Assembly: GCA_009746045.1 (NCBI GenBank)
Contig: RPFO01000175.1
Coordinates: forward strand, 1,605,898-1,669,897
Length of the DNA: 64,000 bases
DNA from: Mesostigma viride
Lineage: Eukaryota; Streptophyta; Mesostigmatophyceae; Mesostigmatales; Mesostigmataceae
Direction of reading: 5' to 3'
Shown: one piece after another, positions 1 through 10,829 of the stretch
Numbering within the stretch: position 1 is the first letter of the stretch
How the letters are laid out: every line of letters begins with the position of its first letter
Made by a program: the position numbers and the translations under genes
Notes under the pieces: model-generated
What the model was told of the DNA's origin: nothing
Databases searched by the model: none
The model's input: only the letters and a program-made list of their open reading frames with translations

Positions 1-475
1 CACGCCCTTGGTATATCTTCTGTTAGTGCATCTGTCGGTGGCGTATGAGATATCTGCGCGCCCTAGCACGACCAGCAGGGGTGATGCTGCAGCAGGGGGA
101 AGTAGGCCTGCGAGCTATGATCCTTCTTGTGGGGCGTGACGCAGGCGTACATCTCATGGCTTTTAATTTGTGAAACACGTTGGTGTTGAATGCTGGATGG
201 GGGGAGGTCGGGAGAGGGAAAAACCCCGGCAGGGGCAGGGCAAGGGGAGAGGGGGGGAGGGCACACATCTTCCCCCCCCCCCCCCCCCCCCATGTTGGCA
301 ATCGGAAACAGCGTGCTTTCTGGTCACTAGGTAGCACTATTTTCTTTATCTACAAGCTCCTTTTGTATCTGGGAAACAGCGTGCTTTCTGGTCACTAGGT
401 AGCACTATTTTCTTTATCTACGAGCTCCTTTTGTATCTGACTGTTTACCACCACCTCCTTTTGCCCTTTCCGCAG
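1..475. other. Upstream intronic sequence of the CBP80 gene
   Basis: No exon could be recognised here. The stretch contains a C/G-homopolymer-rich segment (about 225-292) and a 68-bp tandem duplication just before the first recognisable exon. The N-terminal exons of the cap-binding protein must lie upstream of the window, or here in a form I cannot recognise. A 43-codon open frame from the ATG at 45 does not resemble the expected upstream region of the family. Confidence 0.5.
304..439. repeat. 68-bp tandem duplication in intron
   Basis: Two adjacent near-identical copies (304-371 and 372-439) start GGAAACAGCGTGCTTTCTGG and end in TTTTGTATCTG. I see one substitution (TACAAG versus TACGAG). 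The copies lie immediately upstream of the pyrimidine-rich acceptor of the exon at 476, so the duplication sits in the branch-point region of that intron. Confidence 0.9.
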
Positions 476-3400
476 GCCCACAGTTGCGTGGTGGAGATGG
501 AGGCAGTCGTGGCACTTGTCAAGCAGCTGATGCACGCCGCGCACCAGACACTGGAGCTCCACTCGGACGCTGTCATGTGGCAGCTGCAGGCCGACTTTTA
601 CGTGCTCTGCGTGGTGGGGCTGCTGCCGTGGGCGGCGGCTGAGATGGGGGAGGTGAGAGAGGGAATGGTTACTAATCCTCATAACATCCTCATAACTTTT
701 TTGGTGAGAGGAAGTTGAGGAAAGCGTTGATGGTGGAGCTGGGCGAGTAAGGAAAAGGGTGTGATGGGGGGAGCTTAGAAAGCAGATTGTCGAGGAATTT
801 TGTTGATGATGAAGGCCAACTAGAGTTCGTTAGGAACGTGGTGCGGACTGGCTGGGTTTTGGTCAGGGGCACTGAAACACAGTCATATGTGCACACCGAA
901 ATGCATGTGTTTGGCCCCTAGGTGTCATGGTTTCTGGCGTAGGCCGCAGCCTGGAATGGAGCTTAAAGGAAGCCTGGGGTGAAAGTAATTAGGAATGAGA
1001 ATGACGTGTGCAAACAAAGTGACAGTAATGTTGATCAAAACTTGTTTCTGCTGTCAACCCCACGTCCTTCCTGGCTGACTTTGGAACCCTTGTTCATGCA
1101 CTCAAGGACCCTGTGGCCATGTTCCTCCCTTTCCTGATGTCCCTTGCTTCGTGGTTCCTTCCTTCTCGGCATTTGTTTTTTCCCTGTTGACCGTTTTCCC
1201 CCACCCCGTTCTTTCGCTTTCCTTCCTGCCTTTATTTCGCCTTGCTCTCCTCCGTCCGCTGCCCATCCTCCCACCTCCTTTCTTCCCATCGTGTTTTGTT
1301 GCCCCTTCTGTAGATCCTCCTGTGTTTTCCTCCGCTGTTCCCTCCGCTGTTCGCTCCGCTGTTCCCTCCGCTGTTCGCTCCGCTGTTCCCTCCGCTGTTC
1401 GCTCCGCTGTTCCCTCCGCTGTTCGCTCCGCTGTTCCCTCCGCTGTTCCCTCCGCTGTTCCCTCCGCTGTTCCCTCCGCTGTTTCCTACCCGTCTTGTTT
1501 CCTTCCGCTGCCGGTTGCCTTCCTGTCAAGACACCGGCATGCCCACACACTCACCCTCACACACACACACCACCAACCAACGGACCCTCCGCAGCAAATG
1601 CCGACCGAGTTTGCGGCCATCTGGTCCAGCCTGGAGACCTACATGTCGCGCCGCAGGGTGCTCACCTACCCAGCGCTCGTGGTGGTCAAGCTCGAGGATG
1701 CAGGCGCCAGCAGCAACAACCAGGTGAGCATCCGATCGCCGAAGGAAGGATGAGTACGTCAACTGGTTTTTAAGTAAACGTACTGTGGGTGAGCTTGTCA
1801 ACAGAACGGAGGACGCGACTGCGAGCGGCAACCACCAGGCGAAGGCTGGTTAGTGAATATGTAGGACAACAGTGAGTGCAGGAGGTGGGTGGGATAGCGG
1901 AGGATGGGCCGTGCAGCCACGAACCAAGCGGGCATGTCTCATCATGAACGTATCATCTTGTGGGAGAGTGAGTGCAGGAGGTGGGTGGGATAGCGGAGGA
2001 TGGGCCGTGCAGCCACGAACCAAGCGGGCATGTCTCATCATGGACTTATCATCTTATCCATGGGGACCTGGGTTGTCAAGTAGGGCTCCTTTTCTGAATA
2101 GTTTGGTAAGTTTTTGGGCTGCTTGTTCTTGGGTTTGAGCTGATTTGTTTACTTGTGATGCCTCTCGCTCCATCGTTGGCTTGCGATCCCTTTCTTCCTC
2201 TCTGCACAGGATTACCTGCCGAATCTGTGCTGACTGCCTTCTTGGCTTGAAGAACAGATATCTAACGTGCGAAATAACCCGCTCCCCTTTTGACCCTTTG
2301 CAGGATTACCTGTCCGACCTGTGGGTGCGTGCGCAAGCATTCAAGAAGCGTGGCGACTGGATCCTGAGCAGTGGTGCGTACCCTCCTGGCCTAGTATATC
2401 CCATGCTTTTGGAATCCCATGTCTTTGCTCATGAATGTGTACCGGTGCCTAATGAATTTTCGGCAGGTCATACTGCCATCATTACCTAGATTGCTGTTGC
2501 TTTAATTGTGTCTGTGGTTCATGCCGTCGAGCTGCACATGCTGCTCCTCTCTAGTCTTCTCTCCTCGACCTTGCATATATTTATGGACAGAATCTACACA
2601 TATTTCAACTTTTTGAATGTAAGCAAGACTTGCCAGTCGTGCAACTTTCCCATTTACATTTTGCGTGATCCTCATACATCTACAACTTCTTATTTCGCCC
2701 CCCCCCCCCCCCCCCCTGCCCTCCAACCGCACATCTCCTATGGGATGAGATTCGTTGCTCTACTGTAAAGAAAAATGTCGCTGTAGACGTTTGATGCCTA
2801 ATTCTAGCCCACGCTGCCATGCCATCCAGTTCATGTCCAGTTTTTTCCTTCTGGAGTGGCGGAAGTTCGACTTCTTTACTTACACATATAGTAATATTTT
2901 TTTCTTGTGTCCCTGCGGCTTCCTCATCGACCAGTCCCCCGCGTCCACCTGGCGTTCAGCGAGAAGTTTGAGACATCCGCCAAGCACGCGCTCCCCCCCA
3001 CGGTGGTCCCCTTTGGCGCGCTTCCTCCCGACTCCTACCCCCCCGAGGCCCGCCTGCCGTCCGCGACCGCTGGCGGGGATGCCGACATGCCGGCGGCGCT
3101 CGACGCCACCGCCACCAACATCCGCCTCTTCGAGCTGTACGGGATGCGCCCCATGTTCCGCATCATGCCCGTGGACATGACCGAGCAAGGGTTTGAGCCG
3201 ATCGAGCGGTTCATCGTGGAGGACTACATCTCGGACGTCCTGGACACGTACAACGGATCCCGCAAGGAGTGCGTGAACGCGCTCGTCTCGCTCCCATTCC
3301 CCCACCGCTACGAATTCCTCCTCTCCGAGTGCCTCTATGGGGAGATGCTGCGCCTCCCTTCGCCCGCGTTCAAGCCCGTCTACTACACAGTGATCCTCGT

Positions 3401-6400
3401 CGAGATCTGCAAGGTCATCCCGACCGTGTTTCCCCCTGTTCTGCTCCAGACCGTGGACCTCCTGTTCAAGGCGCTGCCCAGGGTGGATGGGGAGTGCCGC
3501 ACGCGCCTCGCGCTCTGGCTCGCGCACCACATGTCGAATTTCAGCCACATGTGGCCGTGGAAGGAGTGGGCGGATGCGCTCGAGCGGCCGGTCTGGTCGC
3601 CCCACGTGCAGTTTGTGTGGCAGGTGAGGGACGGTGTTCTTTGTGTCTGCCTTGGAAGGTTGGTCCCTCGGGATTCCCGTGCTTAGGCACCTTCGGGGCC
3701 TTATCATAGTAGTCTCCTCTAAATCATGCTTGCTGCTTTGTAATCCTTCGTTTTTTTTTTCCCCTTTTTGGCATGGTTGCGTATACCTTACTGTAGTCCC
3801 TGCCCCCCCCAGCTACTGCCTTGTTTCCTGCCGACATCCGTCCACATGATTATCCTGCCCGCTACTTCCTGCCTACTTCACCTGTAGTGAATACCAATCA
3901 CAACTATTTCCCCGAAACGTAACACTACCCCTGGTGGTTTTGCGGTTTTTCTCAACAACTATAATTTTCTACCGCTGTCATGCTTTCCTTATGCGCCCGG
4001 TATCTTCAGGCGGTTACTTGTTTCCCACAATCCTTTCCACCTTTTCTCCCCCCCCCCTTCCATCGTTTTTTCCCTCGCCCTCGCATCACTTCTTCCCTCG
4101 CCTTTCCATCATGTCCTCCCTCCCCATGGGCACCAACGCACCACAGGTTCTCCAACGCAACGTGCGCCTCAGTTACCACGCGCGCATCAAGACCAACCTC
4201 CCCCCCTTCCTCCACAACCTTCTCGGGCCCGACCCTGCCAAGCCCAACTTCAAGTACGCGGGCCACGTGGGCGGTGCCCCAGGTCCCGCGGGCGCCGTGG
4301 CCGCTGCCCCGCTCGACGCGGGTGCGTTACCGCTGGCGGCCGCGGCACGCGAGCTCCTGTCGATGATCCACCAGAAGAAGCTGGCGCGGGATGTGAACAT
4401 GTGGCTGGACGAGAAGGTGCTGCCGTCGCTGGGGGCTGAGTCAGCCCTGGAGGTCCTCGCGCAGACGTTCCTTCATTACGGCGCCAAGACGTTCACGCAC
4501 ACGGTGACCGTGTTCGAGCGGTTCCAGCCGGTCATGGAGCGCCTGCTGCAGAGCGAGGTGAGCGCAACATTTGGTTACAATATCTTCGTAGTGTGTCTGG
4601 CTGTCCCCATGGAGAGGCTGCTGCAGAGCGAGGTGAGCGCAGCGGCGTCCTTCATCATGACTAGGAGCAATATCGGGATGCTATGATATAGTATCAGATG
4701 ACGTGAATAGGATCAGATGGTCTCTTTGGGGGCCGGCGGCTGCAGAGCGAGCTGAGTGCAAAACTTGATGAAGATATCTTGGTTGTATGTTGGTGCTGCC
4801 ATGATAGTTAGCGAACGGGTAAGCATGCTGCTAAGTTTTGGCTGCATCGGTTTATGCTAGTACAGAACATAGCATGCCTATCTTGTTTCCCTTGGCACGG
4901 GCCTGTTCGCGGTATCTGCTCGAGCTATCTCCTTTAGTGCGGTCAGATTGACTTGTATAGTTAGGGCTCGCGGCATGGGCTCACGCATGGTTGCTATGAT
5001 CTGCGTGCGGATGTTGTTTGACTATGAAACCCCTCGTTGCCCACCAGGCTGCCCAAATCAAGCTGCTGGAGCTGGTGGCCGATTTCTGGTGCAACTCTGC
5101 GCAGGTAGATTAAGCCCACGAGTCTCTAGTTCTGTCCAGCGTATATTGACCATCCTGGTTATAGCAGTGATGTGTAGTACTGGGAGGGCTGTATAGTACT
5201 ATTAGGGTACATGCACTGTTTTGTTTGCATATATTTACCATGTTGTTCATACTAGGGCTGGAGCAAGGCCCTCGAGGTGTTGTGATAAAGGGTCTTGTGC
5301 TAACCGCGTATTGAGGGCTGTTTGATAAGCATCAAAGGCTGTGATACTAGTAGCTGTTGGTTACGTGATTAAGGGCCTTGTACTAACTGCGTATTGAGGG
5401 CTGCATGATAAGCATCAACGGCTGTGATACTAGTAGCTGTTGGTTGCTGTGATAGAGGGTAGTGTAGCATGGAGGATGTGCTTGCACTGTCTGAATGGCC
5501 ACGTGATATTACACTGGAGGCCATTATGTTACTATGTTTGTTTCACGGTCTTCGATTGGTAGGGTAATGGGGACGCCTTGTGGCAGTACTGTGTAACGTG
5601 CCAGAGTATGCTGCCGTGAGGGGTTGTCCACCTGGCAGATCAGCAAGTGAGGTCAGTTTGTGAAAGGGTCAGTCTGCAGATTAGTGACCCGGCTACTGTT
5701 GGTGCCACGATCGCAACTGCCAGGTCTGAAGACTATTCAATCATCTCAGGTGTCTATTATCTGGATTTGTGGAAGGTGTCAAAGGCACGTTCGCTGCACT
5801 TCTGTTCCTGCCTTGTGCTCACCCTCACTCTTTTGTTTGTTTCATGCACCTGACCTACCTTCTCAAACCCCCCCAGTGGATGGCGTTTGTGATCGACCGC
5901 CTGATGACGATGCGCATGGTGTCCAACACGGCCATCGTGCGCTGGTGCTTCCTGCCCAGGCAGGCCGCGCTGGTGCACACGACCGACACCGTGTGGGAGG
6001 TAAGCATCAGGGAAGGAAGGGGAAGTAGCTAGGGAAAGCATGACTACCCTTGCCCGTGCTCACAATCGATGCCCTCTGGGAGGTAAGGACCAGCATGGTG
6101 CCACCATGAGTATTCTAGTAGAAGTTCGGCAGGTAGTGACAGGAAGCAAGGCACGCTCTGGCTTACAGCCAACATTGTGTGGGAGATATGACGAGTAGAG
6201 GTCCAACAGCAGCAGGTGGGCAGGTGGGGAGAAAAACTAGCCGGGCTCGTGCACATTATGGATATTGAGCGAGTGTTGAGAAGGACCTGCCTTTGGTAGG
6301 AGGAACAGATAGGCAGATAGGAGTAGAGGCGACTATTCCTGCTCGTGCATACTTGACCATATTTGACCATGCTCGACCATACTTGACCATGTGGCGCGGC

Positions 6401-8585
6401 GGTCAATGAGTACCCTTGATATTCACCCCCTTTACATTTGCCTCTGTGACATCAACCCCCTTGACACTGGCCCTCGACATTTACCTTCCTTACCCTTACC
6501 CCTGGACATTAAACCCCTTAACCCACAAACCACCATTCGACCTGCCCCTGGGCATGCACGCCCCCCTCCTCCCACCCTTCCCCCCGCCAGGTCCTCTCCA
6601 ACGCGCTCAACAAGACCATGGCGCGCACGACTGACCTGCGCGCCGAGCGGGCCCGCGCCGCCGCCGCCATCCCCGACGTCGCTGCGCGCGCCGCCGCCGC
6701 TCGCGAGACGGTCACGGCCGCCGAGGCAGAGGTGGCGGCGCACCCTCGCGGCACGGGAGACGTGGAAGCTGAGGAGGCGGCCCTGCAGGCGGTGGCGAAG
6801 AAGGAGGAGCTGGAGGCAGAGGCGAAGGGGGCGGAGGAGGCGCTGGAGGGCGTGCACGAGGCGCTGGAGGTGAAGGAGGTCCTGCTGGCGCGCGCGATAC
6901 GGGAGCAGGAGGTGGGTGTGCGCGTGTGGGTATTAGTCTTCCAGATTTCTGGCCTGCGCTGGTTGTCTTTTTGATATGTCTATGTATAGATGGCGTCTAG
7001 TGCGAGGAGGAGTACGATGTAATTGGTGGATGTATCTACAATCCGGGGGCAGGATCGCCGGAGGTGAATGGTCGCTTTATGCTCGCGTTATGTTTCCTTG
7101 CGTTTGTACTGTACTAAGTGGGTTCGTTTGTACTATGTGGTTTAATCGCCGAGGTTGATGGTTTTATGAGTGGATGTAACCGCGGTCCTGGAGCAGGAGG
7201 CACATGCGTATGAGTCGCGTTGTTTTCTCTCTACGTATACTGGCATGTGCCGTGAAATGCTAAGGTTGGGAATGCTAAGCAGTGGTTGGGCTCCCTTGGG
7301 AGGCGTGGACATCAATAATGGTTTTAATCCCTACTTGATGTATCTACCATCATTCCTACATGTTCTGGTAGGATTGTAGCGGTTACCCTCTCCACACTAA
7401 CATTTATTTATTTATTTCATTTGTTTACTTCTTTTTTATCTTGCTGTCCCTTGGTCCTCCCCTCCTGCAGGAGCTCTTCACAGTCCTATTCGAGCGTTTT
7501 GCCACCACCCTCTCCGAACGCGTCACCGAGATGGAGAAGGATGCAGACGCCAGCGGTTCTAGTGCTGCCGCGGCGGGGGCCAAGGGCAGCGGCGGTACAG
7601 ATGCCAGCGGCTCGGCAGCAATGGACGTGGACACCGAGGGTGCCGCTGCAGCGTCGGCGACGGCAGCTGCAGGGGGGGCGGCCAGCAAAGGCCCCGCCTG
7701 GTCTCAGCGTGAGCTGCGCAAGAAGGAGGAGGTGGAGTGGATGAACTGCTCGCTCAGCTACCTCACGGCGTTTGCGCGCAAGTACTTCAAGGAGGTGCGT
7801 GGCGGGAGGTGTTTATGAAGTAGTCTTGGCAAGTGGGGTGGTTTGAGTTTGAAATGGGGGCGTTGGCAGCGTGGGTTGTGTGGGGTGATTGCTAGGCTAC
7901 TTGATTGCATTCGTGCACCCATCGTTTGGGGAGGTTGGTCAAATAACGATTCATCTTCATGGTCCTTGTGGAGGGCTTTCTTGTGAGGATACGAGCTCGT
8001 CTGGAGGGCTGACTAGGGTGGTGGCTAGGGTACAGGTGTTAAAATGCCTTGCACAGTTGTGGCAACTATCACAGAGTATGTGCTGAATTTCGATGGCGTG
8101 ACGAGTTACTGCTGTCTGCTCTTATAAAGCGGACTGAGCCTTGATACATAAATGTATGGCTGCAGGTGGATGGACTTGGAACAGGCAAGAACTCTAAAAT
8201 TAGAATTACAAAAATTACCTCGTAACAGTTCTTTCTGCTCGTGCAGTTTTATTATTATTATTATTGCTAAAATTATTTTTCCTTCCTTTTCAGAAATCAG
8301 TTCTGTCATCATAGGTGTTGGCTAATGGAACGTACCTGGTTGCTTTGGGGTCCATTTGTCTGGTTTTGATTGTGGGAGTACATGGGTCAGGACTCATCTC
8401 AATGCCACACGTGTGTTGTTTGCTATCGTAATGCCCGTTTCGTCTGTGCACAGGTGTCCCCCCTTGTCGAGCGGTTGCAGGCACAAGTCTTCACGCCGTC
8501 CGTACATCCGCGTGTACTGGAAGCTGCCATGCGCGGTTTCCATTGCTACCAGCCAGTTAGGAACCCAGCGCAGCCTGCAGCGTAG
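476..8585 (+). CDS. NCBP1: Nuclear cap-binding protein subunit 1 (CBP80), 3' ten exons
   Basis: This is the large subunit of the nuclear cap-binding complex. In the known family it pairs with CBP20 on the m7G cap of nascent RNA and acts in splicing, export and RNA decay. I read ten exons: 476-652, 1595-1723, 2304-2373, 2935-3623, 4147-4557, 5048-5104, 5877-5999, 6591-6911, 7471-7794 and 8454-8585 (stop TAG). Every intron is GT-AG. All junctions are phase 0 except 2373/2935, which is phase 1, and the joined frame stays open for about 810 residues. Family landmarks are [10 protein letters not shown]-like text ([15 protein letters not shown]), [15 protein letters not shown] of the middle MIF4G-like repeat, and LSYHARI and [11 protein letters not shown] of the C-terminal repeat. 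Exon 6591-6911 is an Ala/Glu-rich coiled coil, where CBP80 also has one. The exon at 7471 carries a Gly/Ser/Ala insertion. The N-terminal part is outside the window. Confidence 0.93.
1332..1484. repeat. Pyrimidine-rich 12/24-bp minisatellite
   Basis: This intronic array has the unit CCGCTGTTCCCT alternating with CCGCTGTTCGCT, about 12 copies. It reads as Ser-Ala-Val-Pro or Cys-Ser-Leu-Arg strings in the different frames, which is spurious coding. It lies in the intron before the exon at 1595, next to a (CA)n tract near 1552-1572. Confidence 0.9.
1872..2063. repeat. 96-bp tandem duplication in intron
   Basis: Two copies (1872-1967 and 1968-2063) begin GTGAGTGCAGGAGGTGGGTG and run through GTCTCATCATG, nearly identical. 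The unit starts with a consensus-like 5' splice donor (GTGAGT), so each copy brings a cryptic donor. Confidence 0.88.
2209..2240 (+). repeat. Decoy copy of the exon-2304 acceptor
   Basis: The text CACAG-GATTACCTGCCGAATCTGTG closely copies the real acceptor and exon start at 2299-2325 (TGCAG-GATTACCTGTCCGACCTGTG), about 94 nt upstream. The duplicate soon meets an in-frame TGA (CTGTGCTGA), so splicing to it would truncate the protein. It reads as a decayed partial exon duplication. Confidence 0.7.
4535..4756 (+). repeat. Three copies of the exon-4557 3' edge and donor
   Basis: The exon end CTGCTGCAGAGCGAG-GTGAGCGCA (4543-4566) recurs intact at about 4619-4640 (GAGAGGCTGCTGCAGAGCGAG-GTGAGCGCA). 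A degenerate form at about 4738-4758 (CGGCTGCAGAGCGAG-CTGAGTGCA) has lost the GT. The second copy has a usable donor and could act as an alternative 5' splice site; the frame stays open from 4557 through it. Confidence 0.75.
5276..5460. repeat. Tandem duplication of about 85-90 bp in intron
   Basis: Two diverged copies share TGTGATAAAGGGTCTTGTGC / GTGATTAAGGGCCTTGTAC, GCGTATTGAGGGCTG, GATAAGCATCAA and GGCTGTGATACTAGTAGC. The rest of this 772-bp intron (5105-5876) holds nothing else I recognise. Confidence 0.8.
6937..6968 (-). repeat. Short copy of the GCGCAGGCCAG dispersed repeat
   Basis: The text CCAGATTTCTGGCCTGCGCTGG, followed by TTGTCTTTTTGATATG, is the reverse complement of the start of the dispersed repeat at 30185 (ATCAAAGAGACAACCAGCGCAGGCCAG...). 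It sits inside the CBP80 intron 6912-7470. Confidence 0.6.
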
Positions 8586-8654
8586 AATGCTAGCTGGCCG
8601 CATTCTGCATAGCGTTGCTGTTTATAAACCCGGCAAGTTTGCCTCCAGATAATC

Positions 8655-8659
8655 TGTAA
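8655..8659 (+). terminator. TGTAA poly(A) signal of the CBP80 gene
   Basis: TGTAA lies 70 nt past the TAG stop at 8583-8585. Chlorophyte green algae use TGTAA in place of AATAAA. There is no AATAAA between the stop and this site. Confidence 0.65.
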
Positions 8660-8842
8660 TAATTTGGAGACATGGATAAATGAAAGTACCATGGAATTTA
8701 TTTTGCGACAGATCTGTTTCTTGATTTTGCTATTCTCATGACGAATCGTGCCCAGCCAGGGTGTTTTGTCCTTACCTGGACTAGCCCGCCTGGCCGTGCA
8801 TGGCAAGCTGATCACCCATGGTTTTTCGCGACAGGCTAGGTA

Positions 8843-9240
8843 GTGACATGTCCTACCATAGCTAGGATCCCGCTGCTGGGCCCACTGGCGGCCGCCCGCC
8901 CAGCGCCTGATGCGGGTGTGCCAGCGTCGCCCGCGCTGCCGCCTGCCGCCAAGCAGGACTACATGTCCCCGCCCCTGACGGGAACTCTGGCCGCCCCTGA
9001 TCCGAGGTGCCCCGTTCACCGAGGCAAAGATGCGCACCGCCGCCAAACAACTCTGCTTTTACGCCGCTGTCGGACCCGTCCAGCTACCCTCCCCATGATG
9101 AAGCTGACGGCGCTCATGGGGTTCCTGCTCGATATCTGCAACCGGATCCTACTCGCCGACAAGTCGCTGATCCCTGAGTGGCAACAGCTTCCGTGGATCA
9201 TGCTGTACAAGAACACAGGTTCCCCTGACGACCGTAGGGT
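8843..9240 (+). pseudogene. LINE reverse-transcriptase fragment
   Basis: This remnant matches the region just before and at the start of the RT in the LINE at 23.5-29.9 kb. Shared features are a Pro/Ala-rich linker, then DICNRILLADKS...W...MLYKNTGSP here against DICNRLLLSSQP...W...MLYKNKGSP there (27046-27141). At least one frameshift near 9005-9070 separates the upstream block from the RT block. It stops abruptly before the NYRG motif, where GGTACC-rich sequence begins. It is a dead fragment of a related but distinct copy. Confidence 0.75.
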
Positions 9241-9366
9241 TCGGGATGGTACCCGAAATCGGTCACCGGGTACCGGTACCCCAACTTTTCAAGGGCCCCC
9301 GGTACCGGAACCGGTACCTGCGATGGGCGCCCGGTACTTCCGGTCACCGGTGCCCGCTGGAAAGCT
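9236..9366. repeat. GGTACC/ACCGGT palindrome-rich cluster
   Basis: The stretch has many short self-complementary words: GGTACCCG, GGTCACCGGGTACCGGTACC, CCGGTACCGG, AACCGGTACC and CCGGTCACCGG. It could form compact hairpins. No coding sense is apparent. It lies at the broken 3' edge of the LINE fragment. Confidence 0.7.
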
Positions 9367-9369
9367 ATG

Positions 9370-10045
9370 CTAAGCGCAGAGAACAACCCAAGTCAGCCGG
9401 CAGAGAGCGGTTACAATGCCAGAATGATGAGTCATGCCAGGCAGTGCAGCAGCTTTTGTTTCGTAGCTACTAGACTGGCTAGGACCGGCGTGGGATCCAA
9501 CTGACTGACTGACTGACTGACTAGACTACAAGTAAAAAAAAATTACTTAAGCATAGTAAAGTGGCGACTCTGGCGACTCGTCACTCCTCACTCGGCGTGC
9601 AGTCACCCTTGAGACGGTCAATCTCGCCTGTAGGGCCAAAGGGCTGGGTACCGATGCCGGGTACCTGGTGTGACCCCACTTTCGGGGGACGGGGCGTCCA
9701 GCTCGGGGACCGGCGCCGCGCCCGCGGGAGGGCCCTCCCCGTCGCGGGTGGTGTCGCGGTCTGGGGACTGCCGTCGCGGTGCGAGGGGACGACCATGTGC
9801 GTGGGCCAGAAACCCCCCACGTGTCCTGGACGACGATGTGCGTGGGCCACGCCCCCCCCACGTGTCCTGGCGCCTGTCCTGCTGCGTGTCCTGGATCCAG
9901 GAATTTAGGAGATGCATTAATATTACCCACCCACAACCGACATGTATTTTAGGCGCAAGACACCGACACCACGGACGAGAATTCGCCGTTCACAAAAGAA
10001 AGCGACGGTCATCACAGAAATGGACGCGAAACGGATGCGGGAAGA
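9370..10045. other. Unassigned sequence with short repeats
   Basis: No gene is recognised. The stretch contains a (GACT)n run near 9500-9524. It also has a diverged tandem pair of GATGTGCGTGGGCCA...CCCCCACGTGTCCTGG near 9790-9872, and related CACGTGTCCTGG words. Confidence 0.5.
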
Positions 10046-10519
10046 ATGCCCTGCTCCGGCATTAGGATATGTTTCGTGCGGGTAGAAGCCGTGGCTGTAG
10101 GCGGGTTGGTGGCAGGCCAACTAAGCACGGGCGCAAGAGTAGCCCATGATGCGAAGGCTGACAATAGGCCAGGGTCAAGTTCCAGCGAAGAGGATGCCGG
10201 AGGCCAGCATGGCAGCGACGGGAAAGAAGGCAGAGCGGGCTATGGGCGTAGCCGGGCTGGTTTGTTTCAGGCGCGCCCTCCCTTAACCGCTTACCCAGCA
10301 GCAAACGGCGAGATATCGGAGGGCAGGCGCGAGTGCTTTGACTCGCGGAACCGCATGACCCTTCAAACGTTGAGGCGATATCAATCAGCATGGAAACGTT
10401 TCTGTGCGTTTCATCACGCGACACCGGAGTATGCGGAGGGCGAGGACGAACACCTTTCTACAGTGGGGGCGGTCGAGCAGTATCTGGAAAGCCGAAAAGA
10501 CACGGTGGCAGATGTATAA
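10046..10519 (+). CDS. Possible tyrosine-recombinase core-binding fragment
   Basis: This is a 157-residue open frame whose first half is low-complexity. The C-terminal part (from about residue 103) reads MTLQTLRRYQSAWKRFCAF, then after an acidic spacer VGAVEQYLESRKD. This resembles the SAM-like N-terminal DNA-binding domain of tyrosine recombinases such as those of Cryptons or DIRS elements (family knowledge; inference here). No catalytic R-H-R-Y domain follows before the foldback element begins at 10708. It may be a truncated recombinase ORF, or chance. Confidence 0.3.
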   Translation: MPCSGIRICFVRVEAVAVGGLVAGQLSTGARVAHDAKADNRPGSSSSEEDAGGQHGSDGKEGRAGYGRSRAGLFQARPPLTAYPAANGEISEGRRECFDSRNRMTLQTLRRYQSAWKRFCAFHHATPEYAEGEDEHLSTVGAVEQYLESRKDTVADV

Positions 10520-10829
10520 TGCACTGTGGTTTCTGAGCTGTGTGTGTCCGGTCCCATCATTGTTTCAAAGCACAACCTTACATTAGTCTCTGCTGCTGCA
10601 TCTGGGGCATCGGTCAGGCCGCAATTCACACGCTGTATTTCCCACTTTGTATTCGGATGCTGTCGTAGCAATGTTTCACTCGTTGCAGGCCGGGGGAATT
10701 AAGGCCACCCCCTAAGCACAACTGGAATTGTACTACATTATTCAAATTGTACTTCAGTTTTGAAAGTTGCATTTTCATGCATTTAAAGTTTCAACTAAAG
10801 TCTTTGAGGAAAAAAAGTTCGTCGGCGGC

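Noticed and set aside
1144-1773. Long Ser/Cys/Arg repeat ORFs over 1.1-1.8 kb
   Set aside because: They overlap a pyrimidine minisatellite within a CBP80 intron; only the 1595-1723 exon has family similarity.
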